Source: Urophycis tenuis
Taxonomy: Eukaryota > Chordata > Actinopteri > Gadiformes > Phycidae
Direction of reading: 5' to 3'
Length of the DNA stretch: 64,000 nt
NCBI GenBank assembly: GCA_036785325.1
Contig: JAXIVH010000012.1
Location: forward strand, 5,699,799-5,763,798
This document shows, piece by piece, positions 15,005-28,555 of the stretch. The position numbers and the translations under genes are program-made. Position 1 is the first letter of the stretch. Every line of letters starts with the position of its first letter. The notes beneath the pieces are model-generated. The model was not told the DNA's origin. It made no database searches and saw only the letters and a list, made by a program, of their open reading frames with translations.

Positions 15005-15050
15005 GGTTAGGGTTAGGGTTAGGGTTAGGGTTAGGGTTAGGGTTAGGGTT
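15005..15050 (+). repeat. Interstitial telomeric repeat
   Basis: Seven perfect GGTTAG units plus GGTT (46 bp). This is the vertebrate telomere hexamer in TTAGGG orientation on the plus strand. It sits exactly between two parts of a unit that are not adjacent elsewhere, so it marks a break or repair junction. Confidence 0.95.
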
Positions 15051-15510
15051 GTATATCACTGTGCAAACACCGTAATAGGTATGAACATGAAATTCACAGG
15101 ACACATGTATACCTCTGCCATAACCTCACATACCAAAAATCGTGCTTGTCGTCGTAGTAGCGCCCCCTACAGGCTTTAAAAACGACAGCCCCGACACCAC
15201 GTTTCACTGACATGTATGAAACTCAGTGTGGAGGTTAACCCGGTCCAGACCTACAAAAAAGCCTCTTGGACCATGACCCCTCAACTCACCGGAAGTCAGA
15301 TATTTGCCTTCAAAGTTGCGAAATTCTGCGATTTTCGCATCCTATTTGAACGAACTCCTCCCAAGGCAATTATCCGTTCTGCTTGAAAATTGGTCAGTAC
15401 AGCTATAACGTGGTTGTTAACCAAAGTTGTGCTATTTGCGACTCTACGTCGAAGGGCGTGGCCAGGGCGTGCCGTCAAATTCGGCCATAACGCACAGTGC
15501 GTTGACAGCC

Positions 15511-15800
15511 ACAAACGACAACCTGTCACGACGCCATCCAAGTGCAAACGGCAACCTGTCACGACACCTTCCACGTGAACGACGACCTATCACGACACTG
15601 TCCACGTGAACGACGACCTGTCACGACACCATACATGTGCAAACGCCAACCTGTCAGGACACCATCCACGTGAACGACAACCTTTCACGACACCATCCAA
15701 GTGCAAACGCCGACCTGTCAGGACGCCATCCACGTGAACACAACCTGTCACGACACCATCCAAGTGCGAACGCCAACCTGTCAGGACGCCATCCACGTGC
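15511..15800 (+). repeat. 31/33-bp minisatellite with CACGTG
   Basis: About nine monomers. A 31-bp type (CACGTGAACGACGACCTGTC...) and a 33-bp type (AAGTGCAAACGCCAACCTGTC...) alternate for much of the array, making a dimer of about 64 bp. The 31-bp type contains the E-box CACGTG. Other units keep only two to five monomers. Confidence 0.88.
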
Positions 15801-15883
15801 CGACGAGTTGCTTTACGGCGAGGTCCCGCCCAATGTCCCGCGGGGCATTAACCCTAGTTATTATTATTATTCCTATTATTATT

Positions 15884-18098
<2,215 letters not shown>

Positions 18099-18100
18099 TT

Positions 18101-18134
18101 AGGGACCGAGCCTGTGAAACAGGACGAGGTCCCT
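18101..18134 (+). repeat. Hairpin element
   Basis: A single perfect copy between the TATC tract and the RU11 head. The following spacer is TATTGTTTTTGTTATT rather than the TTTTGAAATTGATTCG type. Confidence 0.9.
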
Positions 18135-18149
18135 ATTGTTTTTGTTATT

Positions 18150-20149
18150 TGGGGATCTTTGACGTTGATTTTAACCCCCTGAACATATACGAAAACTCAA
18201 TTTTTTTTGACAGAGTTATCACACCTGGTGAAAAATTATTTATTCTATGCGACACGTTAATGTCTCACCTATAGGTGGCGCTATTTTTAAAAAAACACTG
18301 TAATGCTAATAACTCCTGCATACTTTGTCGCACACTCAAAATGTTTATATCCACACATGCGGGCAAACATGCTGCACCTCCTGATGTAGGCCACGCCCAT
18401 TTCCGCCATGACTTTTTTTTGGCTACAACGCAAAAACTCAAAAAAGTGCGTCCTAGACATCTATTGCATGTGGCTTTCACCGATTTGCACGAAACTCCAC
18501 ATGTAGCATCTACATTCTGTATCATGAAAATAACTAATTGGAAGTTTATTGAAATTCCCGAAGATAAGCGTGTTATAGTGCTTTATATATTTTTATAGAT
18601 GTCTACATTTTACGTAAAAAACGTAAGTGGACAATTTGTCCACATTGCTATGTCCGTTCGACACCAAACTTGGAGCCCTACTTCTCTGTACCTCCTTTAT
18701 GCATCTCACAAAATTTGTGGTCATTTCCACCAGGTGGCGCTCATTAAAATCAAGAAGTTTATATCTCAACATTGGCAATTGATATTTAAATGAAACTTGG
18801 TATGCGGCTAGCTCATGGCGCCCTGAGGCGTGGTTCAAAACGGGGAAAAAATTCTGCCAGTGGATGGCGCTCTAAAAGCAGCGTAAATTACTGTGCAAAC
18901 ACCGTAATAGTTACGAATATGAAATTCACTGGACACATGTAGAGTGCTGCCCAAAGCTCACATACCAAAAATCGTGCTTGTCGTGGTAGTAGCGCCCCCT
19001 ACAGGCTTTAAAAACAACAGCCCCGACACCACGTTTCACCTACATGTATGAAACTCGGTAGCCACGTTATACAGCCCCAGACCTACAAAAAAGCCTCTTG
19101 GACCCATACCCCTTAAAGCACCGGAAGTCAGATATTTGCATTTGACCTTTGCAATTTTCGCGTTGTATTTGAACGAACTCCTCCCAGGGGATTTGTTGCT
19201 TGGGCTCCAAATTTTTTGGGTAGATTCAGAAGATGGTTCTTACCAAAAGTTGTGCTATTTGGGACTCTACCTCAAAGGGCGTGGCCACGGCGTTCAATCA
19301 AAATCGGCCATAATCAATTTTGTCGTTTTTTCCACGATACCGACTTTAACCGATATGTTTGAAACTTGGTATGGATGTTACCCTGGCCTAGCCCTACAAA
19401 AAAGCCTATTGGACCGATACCAAAAAACCCACCGGAAGTCAGATATTTTCATTTTAATTTTTGTCATTTTCGATTTTCGCATCCTATTTGAACGAACTCC
19501 TCCCAGGGGATTTGTCGCTTGGCCTCCAAATTTTTGTGGTAGATTCAGAAGATGATTCTCACCAAAAGTTGTGCTATTTGCGACCCTACCTCAAAGGGCG
19601 TGGTCATGGCTTTCCTTCAAAGTCGGCCATATTCAATTTTGTCGTCTTTTATACCCATGTTTGTGAACGAACTCCTCCTATGGGATTTTTCCGTTCTGCT
19701 TCAAAATTGGTCAGTGCATTTGAAACGTGGTTCTTAACTATAGTTGTGCTATTTGCGACTCTACCTCAAAGGGCGTGGCCATGGCGTGCCGTCAAAGTCG
19801 GCCATATTCAATCATTTCGTCTTTTATACCCATGTTTGTGAACAAACTCCTCCCAAGGGATTTTTTCGTTCTGCTTCAAAATTGGTCAGTGCATTTGAAA
19901 CGTGGTTCTTAACTAAAGTTGTGCTATTTATGGCTCTACCTCGAAGGGCGTGGCCAGGGTGTGCCGTCAAACTCGGCCATACAGCACAGTGCGTGGACAG
20001 CCACAAACGAGAACCTGTCACGCCATCCTTGAGCAAACGACGACCTGTCACGACTTCATCCATGTGAACGACGAACTGTCACGACGCCATCCACGTGCCG
20101 ACGAGTCAATTTTTACGGCGAGGTCCCCCCAAATGTCCCGCGGGACATT
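18150..20149 (+). repeat. RU11: unit of a diverged subfamily, no TATC tract
   Basis: The head lacks the TC (TTTGGGGATCTTTGACG). The body is the most diverged subfamily: TTTACGTAAAAAACGTAAGTGG, TGCGGCTAGCTCATGGCGCC, and site 2 replaced by CCACCAGGTGGCGCT at 18727-18741 (15/15 for CTCF). RU18 and RU28 are near-identical at offsets 8218 and 23368. It ends at the palindrome (20132-20149). Confidence 0.9.
18727..18741 (+). promoter_or_regulatory. CTCF consensus motif, diverged-subfamily version (15/15)
   Basis: CCACCAGGTGGCGCT fits the CTCF core at every position. Copies are at 26945-26959, 29132-29146 and 42095-42109. Compared with the other subfamilies the site differs at three bases, yet every change stays within the consensus. 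Binding is inferred. Confidence 0.55.
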
Positions 20150-20162
20150 AATTATTATTATT

Positions 20163-20195
20163 TCAGGGATCTTTGACGTTGATTTGCACTATCTT
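20163..20195 (+). repeat. RU12: truncated unit, about 33 bp of head
   Basis: TCAGGGATCTTTGACG to CACTATCT, then TCCTATTATTATTATT and the RU13 head. Confidence 0.85.
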
Positions 20196-20211
20196 TCCTA
20201 TTATTATTATT

Positions 20212-20632
20212 TCAGGGATCTTTGCGGTTGATTTGCACTATCTGAACATATATGAAAACTCAATTTTTTTTGGCAAAGTTGTCAGGCCTGGTGAAAAATT
20301 GTATATTCTAGGCATCACGTTCATGTCGCACACTAGGAAAGCCTCTAGGTGGCGCTGTTTATGAGCAATGTCTGTAACGCCTATAACTTCCGCAAAATTT
20401 GGCGTACATTCAAAAACGTTACATCTCCAGATTCGGGCAAACGTGCTGCACCTCGCTGTGTCAACGTGTTGGGAGTCCGCCTGCCTTCGTTTTCGCGCAA
20501 AATCGCAAAAACTAAAAAACAGCGTTTACAGCCTAAATCCATCAGGCTTTCTCCGATATGCACGAAAATTGACATGTAGCATGTCCCGACTGAAATATGC
20601 AAAAACACCATATAAAGTATGTTGAAATTATC
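20212..20632 (+). repeat. RU13: truncated unit, about 420 bp
   Basis: Intact head (TCAGGGATCTTTGCGG) and site 1. It is cut after GTTGAAATTATCT and followed by TTATTATTATTATTC and the next head. First of three successive cut copies sharing the rare GCGGTT head. Confidence 0.88.
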
Positions 20633-20659
20633 TTTATTATTATTATTCTTTTTCTTCTT

Positions 20660-21452
20660 TCAGGGATCTTTGCGGTTTATTTGCACTACCTGAACATATA
20701 TGAAAACTCAATTTTTTTTGGCAAAGTTGTCAGGCCTGGTGAAAAATTGCATATTCTAGGCATCACGTTCATGTCGCACACTAGGAAAGCCTCTAGGTGG
20801 CGCTGTTTATGAGCAATGTCTGTAACGCCTATAACTTCCGCAAAATTTGGCGCACATTCAAAAACGTTACATCTACGGATGCGGGCAATCGTGCTGCACC
20901 TCGCTGTGTCAACGTGTTGTATTTTCGCCTGCCTTCGTTTTCGCGCAAAATCGCAAAAACTAAAAAACAGCATTTACAGCCTCAATCCATCAGGCTTTCT
21001 CCGATATGCACGAAACTTGACATGTAGCATGTCCCGACTGAAATATAGAAAAACTCCATATAAAGTATGTTGAAATTCTCTATAGTCAGCGCGTTATAAA
21101 AATTTTAAAATTTGTCAATTTTCTGTAAAAACAGGAAGTGGACCATATCTCAACAATGCTATATTCTTTCGACACCAAATTTTGGACCCTACCTCGGAAT
21201 ATGTCCTGCATGCTAGCTACCAAATTTCGAGTCGTTGCCACTAGAGGGCGCTCTTTAAAATCAAGAAGTTTATACCTCCATATTGGCAAGTGCTATTAAC
21301 ACAAAACTTGGTAGCCACATACCTCAGGGCTCCCTGAGGCAGGGGTTAAAAGGACACAAAAATTCTGCCACGGGATGGCGCTCTAAAATCAGCATAAATC
21401 ACTGTACAAACACCATAATAGTTATGAATATGAAATTCACAGGACACGTGTA
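20660..21452 (+). repeat. RU14: truncated unit, about 790 bp
   Basis: Head TCAGGGATCTTTGCGG after a pyrimidine run; site 2 at 21238-21252. It is cut after GGACACGTGTAT and followed by TTCCTATTATTATTATT and the RU15 head. Confidence 0.88.
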
Positions 21453-21470
21453 TTTCCTATTATTATTATT

Positions 21471-22254
21471 TCAGGGATCTTTGCGGTTGATTTGCACTAT
21501 CTGAACATATATGAAAACTCAATTTTTTTTGGCAAAGTTGTCAGGCCTGGTGAAAAATTGCATATTCTAGGCATCACGTTCATGTCGCACACTAGGAAAG
21601 CCTCTAGGTGGCGCTGTTTATGAGCAATGTCTGTAACGCCTATAACTTCCGCAAAAGTTGGCGCACATTCAAAAACGTTACATCCACGGATGCGGGCAAT
21701 TGTGCTGCACCTCGCTGTGTCAACGTGTTGTATTTCCGCCTGCCTTCGTTCTCGCGCAAAATCGCAAAAACTAAAAAACAGCTTTTACAGCCTCAATCCA
21801 TCAGACTTTCTCCGATATGCACGAAAATTGACATGTAGCATGTCCCGACTGAAATATGCAAAAACGCCATATAAAGTATGTTGGAATTATCTATAGTCAG
21901 CGCGTTACAAAACTTTAAATATTTGTCGATTTTCTGTAAAAACAGAAAGTGGACCATATCTCCACAATGCTATATTCTTTCGACACCAAATTTTGGTCCC
22001 TACCTCGGAATATGTCCTCCATGCTAGCTACCAAATTTCTGGTCATTGCCACTAGAGGGCGCTCTTTAAAATCAAGAAGTTTATATCTCCATATTGGCAA
22101 GTGCTATTAACACAAAACTTGGTAGGCACATACCTCAGCGCTCCCTGAGGCAGGGGTTAAAAGGACACAAAAATTCTGCCACGGGATGGCGCTCTAAAAT
22201 CAGCATAAATCACTGTGCAAACACCATAATAGTTATGAATATGAAATTCACTGG
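21471..22254 (+). repeat. RU15: truncated unit, about 780 bp
   Basis: Third GCGGTT-head copy in a row; site 2 at 22049-22063. It is cut about 10 bp earlier in the unit plan than RU14 (after AAATTCACTGG), then TTTATTATTATT and the RU16 head. Confidence 0.88.
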
Positions 22255-22266
22255 TTTATTATTATT

Positions 22267-24295
22267 TCTAGGGACTTTGACGCTGATTTAAACCCCCTGA
22301 ACATATACGAAAACTCAATTTTTTTTGGCAAACTTTTAGGGCCTGGTGAAAAATTTTATATTCTAGGCGTCCCGTTCATGTCGCGCACTAGTAAAGCCTC
22401 TAGGTGGAGCTGTTTACGCGCATTCTCTGTAACGCCTGTAACTTCCGCAGAATTTGGCCTACAATCAAAATCGTGACATGTACGGATGCGGGCAATCGTG
22501 CTGCAACTTCCGGTCTCTTGTAGCGAAGTTTCCGCCTGCCTTTATTTCCGCGCAAAATCGCAAAAACTAAAAAAAAAAATTTTATAGCCTTAATATATGA
22601 CGCTTTCTCCGATATAAACGAAACTTGACATATAGCATGGACAGACTCTACGATGAAAAAACACCATATAAAGTATGTTGAAATTTTCTATAGTCAGCGC
22701 GTGATGATTTTTTTTTGATTTGTCAATTTTCTGGAAAAACAGGAAGTGGGCCATATCTCCACAATGCTATATTCTTTCGACACCAAATTTTGGTCCCTAT
22801 CTCGGAATATGTCCTGCATGCAACCGACCAAATTTCTGGTCATTGCCACTAGAGGGCGCTCTTTAAAATCAAGAAGTTTATTCCTCAATATTGGCAAGTG
22901 CCATTAACACAAAACTTGGTAGGCACATACCTCAGGGCTCTCTGAGGCGTGGTTCAAAAGGGGGAAAAAATTCTGCCAGTGGATGGCGCTCTAAAAGTTG
23001 CGTAAATCACTGTGCAAACACCGTAATAGTTATGAATATGAAATTCACTGGACACGTGTATAGTGCTGCCCAAAGCTCACATACCAAAAATCGTGCTTGT
23101 CGTGGTAGTAGCGCCCCCTACAGTCTTTAAAAACTACAGCCCCGACACCACGTTTCACCTACATGTATGAAACTCGGTAGGCACGTTACACAGGCCCAGA
23201 GCTACAAAAAAGCCTCTTGGAGCCATACCCCTTAAACCACCGGAAGTCAGATATTTGCATTTACAATTTGCAATTTTCGCGTTGTATTTTAACGAACTCC
23301 TCCCAGGGGATTTGTCGATTGGACTTCAAATTTTTTGAGTAGATTCAGAAGATGGTTCTTACCAAAAGTTGTGCTATTTGGGACTCTACCTCAAAGGGCG
23401 TGGCCACGGCGTTCCGTCAAAATCGGCCATAATCAATTTTTTGTTTTTTTCCGCGACACCGACTTTAACCGATATGTTTGAAACTCGGTGTGGATGTTAA
23501 CCTGGCCTAGCCCTACAAAAAAGCCTATTGGACCGATACCAAAAAACCCACCGGAAGTCAGATATTTTCGTTTTAATTTTTGCCCTTTTCGATTTTCCCG
23601 TCCTATTTGAACGAACTCCTCCCAGGGGATTTGTCGCTTGGGCTCCACATTTTTGGGGTAGATTCAGAAGATGGTTCTCACCAAAAGTTGTGCTATTTGC
23701 GACTCTACGTCGAAGGGCGTGGCCAGGGCGTGCCTTCAAAGTCGGCAATATTCAAATTTTGTCGTTTTTATACCCATGTTTGTGAACGAACTCCTCCCAA
23801 GGCAATTGTCTGTTCTGCTTAAAAATGTGTCAGTACAGCTAAAACCTGGTTCTTAACCAAAGTTGTGCTATTTGCGACTCTACCTCGAAGGGCGTGGCCA
23901 GGGCGTGCCGTCAAAGTCGGCCATATTCAATTATGTCGTCTTTTATACCCATGTTTGTGAACGAACTCCTCCCAAGGGATTTATCTGTTCTGCTTCAAAA
24001 TTGGTCAGTAAAGCTAAAACGTGGTTCTTAACCAAACTTGTGCTATTTGCGACTCTACCTCGAAGGGCGTGGCCAGGGCGTGCCGTCAAAGTCGGCCATA
24101 CCGCACAGTGCGTGGACAGTCGCAAACGAGAACCTGTCACGACGCCATCCATGTGCAAACGGCAACCAGTCACGATACCGTCCACGTGAACGACGACCTA
24201 TCACGACACCGTCCACGTGAACGACGACCTGTCACGACTTCATCCACGTGAACGACGACCTGTCAGGACGCCATCCACGTGCCGACGAGTCGCTT
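22267..24295 (+). repeat. RU16: near-complete unit, cut in the tail
   Basis: The head is TCTAGGGACTTTGACG. It is a subfamily with CCTGTAACTTCCGCAGAATTTGG, matched by RU38 at a constant offset of 40449 bp. Site 2 is at 22846-22860. It stops at GACGAGTCGCTT before the palindrome, and GTTATTATTAGGG follows. Its minisatellite (about 24110-24290) has five to six monomers. Confidence 0.9.
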
Positions 24296-24304
24296 GTTAT
24301 TATT

Positions 24305-24411
24305 AGGGACCGAGCCTGTGAAACAGGACGAGGTCCCTATTGTAATTGGTTCGTTTGTTATTAGGGACCGAGCCTGTGAAACAGGACGAGGTCCCTTTTG
24401 AAATTGATCCG

Positions 24412-24448
<37 letters not shown>

Positions 24449-24539
24449 GGGACCGAGCCTGTGAAACAGGACGAGGTCCCTTTTGAAATTGATTCGTTTT
24501 TTATTAGGGACCGAGCCTGTGAAACAGGACGAGGTCCCT
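24305..24539 (+). repeat. Four hairpin elements in tandem
   Basis: Copies are at 24305-24338, 24363-24396, 24448-24481 and 24506-24539. Spacing is 58, 85 and 58 bp; the longer gap is due to an expanded (TTA)n tract at 24413-24447. This is the longest hairpin array in the window. Confidence 0.92.
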
Positions 24540-24581
24540 TTTGAAATTGATTCGTTTATTATTATTCTTCTTTTTCTTCTT

Positions 24582-26353
24582 TCAGGGATCTTTGACGTTG
24601 ATTTGCACTATCTTAACATATATGAAAACTCAATTTTTTTTGGCAAACTTTTAGGGCCTGGTGAAAAATTGTATATTCTAGGAATCACGTTCATGTCGCG
24701 CACTAGCAAAGCCTCTAGGTGGCGCTGTTTATGTGAACCCTCTGTAACGCCTATAACTTCCGCAAAAATTGGCGCACATTCAAAAACGTTACATCTACGG
24801 ATGCGGGCAGTCATGCTGCACCTCGCTGTGTCAACGAGTTGTATTTCCGCCTGCCTTCCTTTTCGCGCAAAATCGCAAAAACTAAAAAACTGTTTTTACA
24901 CCCTCAATCCATCAGGCTTTCTCCGATATGCACGAAACTTGACATGTAGCATGTCCCGACTGAAATATGCAAAAACGCCATATAAAGTATGTTGAAATTC
25001 TCTATAGTCAGCGCGTTACAAAACTTTTAAGATTTTTCAATTTTCTGTAAAAACAGGAAATGGACCATATCTCCACAATGCTATATTCTTTCGACACCAA
25101 ATTTTGGTCCCTACCTCGGAATATGTCCTCCATGCTAGCTACCAAATTTCTGGTCATTGCCACTAGAGGGCGCTCTTTAAAATCAAGAAGTTTATATCTC
25201 CATATTGGCAAGTGCTATTAACACAAAACTTGGTAGGCACATACCTCAGGGCTCCCTGAGGCAGGGGTTAAAAGGACACAAAAATTCTGCCACGGGATGG
25301 CGCTCTAAAATCAGCATAAATCACTGTGCAAACACCATAATAGTTATGAATATGAAATTCACAGGACACGTGTATACCTCTGCCAAAACCTCACTCACCA
25401 AAAATCGTGCTTGTCGTCGTAATAGCGCCCCCTACAGGCTTTAAAAACGACAGCCCCGACACCACGTTTCACTTACATGTATGAAACTCGGTAGGCCCAT
25501 TGAACCGGCCCAGACCTACAAAAAAGCCTCTTGGACTCATACCCGATAACCCACCGGAAGTCAGATATTTGCCTTCAAAGTTGCGAAATTTTGCGATTTT
25601 TGCATCCTATTTGAACGAACTCCTCCCAGGGGATTAGCCGGTTGGGCTTCAAAATTTTTTTGTAGGTTCAGAATGTGGGACTTGACAAAAGTTGTGCTAT
25701 TTGGGACTCTACCTCAAAGGGCGTGGCCACGGCGTTCCGTCAAAATCGGCCATAATCCATTTTTTGCCTTTTTCCAAGACACCGACTTTAACCGATATGT
25801 TTGAAACTCGGTATGGATGTTACCCTGCCCTAGCCCTACAAAAAAGCCTCTTGGACCGATACAAAAAAACCCACCGGAAGTCAGACATTTCCATTTGAAT
25901 TTTTGCCATTTTCGATTTTCGCGTCCTATTTGAACGAACTCCTCCCAGGGGATTTGTCGCTTGGGCTCCAAATTTTTGGGGTAGATTCAGAACATGATTC
26001 TCACCAAAAGTTGTGCTATTTGCGACCCTACCTCAAAGGGCGTGGTCATGGCTTTCCTTCAAAGTCGGCCATATTCAATTATGTCGTTTTTATACCCATG
26101 TTTGTGAACGAACTCCTCCCATGGAATTTTTCCGTTCTGCTTCAAAATTGGTCAGTGCATTTAAAACGTGGTTCTTAACTAAAGTTGTGCTATTTGCGAT
26201 CCTACCTCAAAGGGCGTGGTCATGGCTTCCCGTCAAAGTCGGCCATATTCAATTATTTCGTCTTTTATACCCATGTTTGTGAACAAATTCCTCCCAAGCG
26301 ATTTTTCCGTTCTGCTTCAAAATTGGTCAGTGCATTTGAAACGTGGTTCTTAA
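24582..26353 (+). repeat. RU17: truncated unit, about 1.77 kb
   Basis: The head follows TTTTTCTTCTTTC (CAG at 24583-24585). Site 2 is at 25160-25174. It carries two 320-bp modules and one 175-bp module, then is cut inside the next module at GTGGTTCTTAA and joined to TTATTTTTGTTATT and the RU18 head. No hairpin is at this junction. Confidence 0.9.
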
Positions 26354-26367
26354 TTATTTTTGTTATT

Positions 26368-28505
26368 TGGGGATCTTTGACGTTGATTTTAACCCCCTGA
26401 ACATATACGAAAACTCAATTTTTTTTGACAGAGTTATCACACCTGGTGAAAAATTATTTATTCTATGCGACACGTTAATGTCTCACCTATAGGTGGCGCT
26501 ATTTTTAAAAAAACACTGTAATGCTAATAACTCCTGCATACTTTGTCGCACACTCAAAATGTTTATATCCACACATGCGGGCAAACATGCTGCACCTCCT
26601 GATGTAGGCCACGCCCATTTCCGCCATGACTTTTTTTTGGCTACAACGCAAAAACTCAAAAAAGTGCGTCCTAGACATCTATTGCATGTGGCTTTCACCG
26701 ATTTGCACGAAACTCCACACGTAGCATCTACATTCTGTATCATGAAAATAACTAATTGGAAGTTTATTGAAATTCCCGAAGATAAGCGTGTTATAGTGCT
26801 TTATATATTTTTATAGATGTCTACATTTTACGTAAAAAACGTAAGTGGACAATTTGTCCACATTGCTATGTCCGTTCGACACCAAACTTGGAGCCCTACT
26901 TCTCTGTACCTCCTTTATGCATCTCACAAAATTTGTGGTCATTTCCACCAGGTGGCGCTCATTAAAATCAAGAAGTTTATATCTCAACATTGGCAATTGA
27001 TATTTAAATGAAACTTGGTATGCGGCTAGCTCATGGCGCCCTGAGGCGTGGTTCAAAACGGGGAAAAAATTCTGCCAGTGGATGGCGCTCTAAAAGCAGC
27101 GTAAATTACTGTGCAAACACCGTAATAGTTACGAATATGAAATTCACTGGACACATGTAGAGTGCTGCCCAAAGCTCACAGACCAAAAATCGTGCTTGTC
27201 GTGGTAGTAGCGCCCCCTACAGGCTTTAAAAACAACAGCCCCGACACCACGTTTCACCTACATGTATGAAACTCGGTAGGCACGTTATACAGCCCCAGAC
27301 CTACAAAAAAGCCTCTTGGACCCATACCCCTTAAAGCACCGGAAGTCAGATATTTGCATTTGACCTTTGCAATTTTCGCGTTGTATTTGAACGAACTCCT
27401 CCCAGGGGATTTGTTGCTTGGGCTCCAAATTTTTTGGGTAGATTCAGAAGATGGTTCTTACCAAAAGTTGTGCTATTTGGGACTCTACCTCAAAGGGCGT
27501 GGCCACGGCGTTCAATCAAAATCGGCCATAATCAATTTTGTCGTTTTTTCCACGACACCGACTTTAACCGATATGTTTGAAACTTGGTAAGGATGTTACC
27601 CTGGCCTAGCCCTACAAAAAAGCCTATTGGACCGATACCAAAAAACCCACCGGAAGTCAGATATTTTCATTTTAATTTTTGTCATTTTCGATTTTCGCGT
27701 CCTATTTGAACGAACTCCTCCCAGGGGATTTGTCGCTTGGCCTCCAAATTTTTGGGGTAGATTCAGAAGATGATTCTCACCAAAAGTTGTGCTATTTGCG
27801 ACCCTAGCTCAAAGGGCGTGGTCATGGCTTTCCTTCAAAGTCGGCCATATTCAATTTTGTCGTCTTTTATACCCATGTTTGTGAACGAACTCCTCCTATG
27901 GGATTTTTCCGTTCTGCTTCAAAATTGGTCAGTGCATTTGAAACGTGGTTCTTAACTATAGTTGTGCTATTTGCGACTCTCCCTCAAAGGGCGTGGCCAT
28001 GGCGTGCCGTCAAAGTCGGCCATATTCAATTATGTCGTTTTTATACCCATGTTTGTGAACGAACTCCTCCCATGGGATTTTTCCGTTCTGCTTCAAAATT
28101 GGTCAGTGCATTTAAAACGTGGTTCTTAACTAAAGTTGTGCTATTTGCGACCCTACCTCAAAGGGCGTGGTCATGGCTTCCCGTCAAAGTCGGCCATATT
28201 CAATTATTTCGTCTTTTATACCCATGTTTGTGAACAAATTCCTCCCAAGCGATTTTTCCGTTCTGCTTCAAAATTGGCCAGTGCATTTGAAACGTGGTTC
28301 TTAACTAAAGTTGTGCTATTTACGGCTCTACCTCGAAGGGCGTGGCCAGGGTGTGCCGTCAAAGTCGGCCATACCGCACAGTGCGTGGACAGCCACAAAC
28401 GAGAACCTGTCACGCCATCCTTGAGCAAACGACGACCTGTCACGACTTCATCCATGTGAACGACGAACTGTCACGACGCCATCCACGTGCCGACGAGTCA
28501 ATTTT
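26368..28505 (+). repeat. RU18: unit near-identical to RU11 with one extra module
   Basis: It matches RU11 at offset 8218 bp for about 1.8 kb with only scattered single-base differences. It then carries three 175-bp modules where RU11 has two. It stops at GACGAGTCAATTTTT, directly before a hairpin, so the palindrome and TATC tract are missing. The CTCF motif is at 26945-26959. Confidence 0.9.
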
Positions 28506-28506
28506 T

Positions 28507-28540
28507 AGGGACCGAGCCTGTGAAACAGGACGAGGTCCCT
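28507..28540 (+). repeat. Hairpin element
   Basis: A single perfect copy abutting the cut end of RU18, followed by TATTGTTTTTGTTATT and the RU19 head. Confidence 0.9.
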
Positions 28541-28555
28541 ATTGTTTTTGTTATT

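Larger units (their letters stand above)
13511..15857 (+). repeat. RU9: mosaic unit interrupted by telomeric repeats
   Basis: The head and first half are the diverged subfamily (TTTTAACCCCCTGAAC). After a 320-bp module, at about 15000, the unit breaks into a telomeric tract. It resumes at ATATCACTGTGCAAACACC, a position about 0.7 kb earlier in the unit plan, so part of the body and one module set are present twice. It has the longest minisatellite in the window. It ends with a palindrome variant (15832-15849) and CTAG at 15854-15857, followed by T. Confidence 0.88.

Noticed and set aside
15005..15050. True chromosome end
   Set aside because: Only 46 bp, flanked on both sides by the same repeat family, so it is interstitial.
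15511..15800. CRISPR-like reading of the 31/33-bp repeats
   Set aside because: Monomers are contiguous with no unique spacers; this is a minisatellite.
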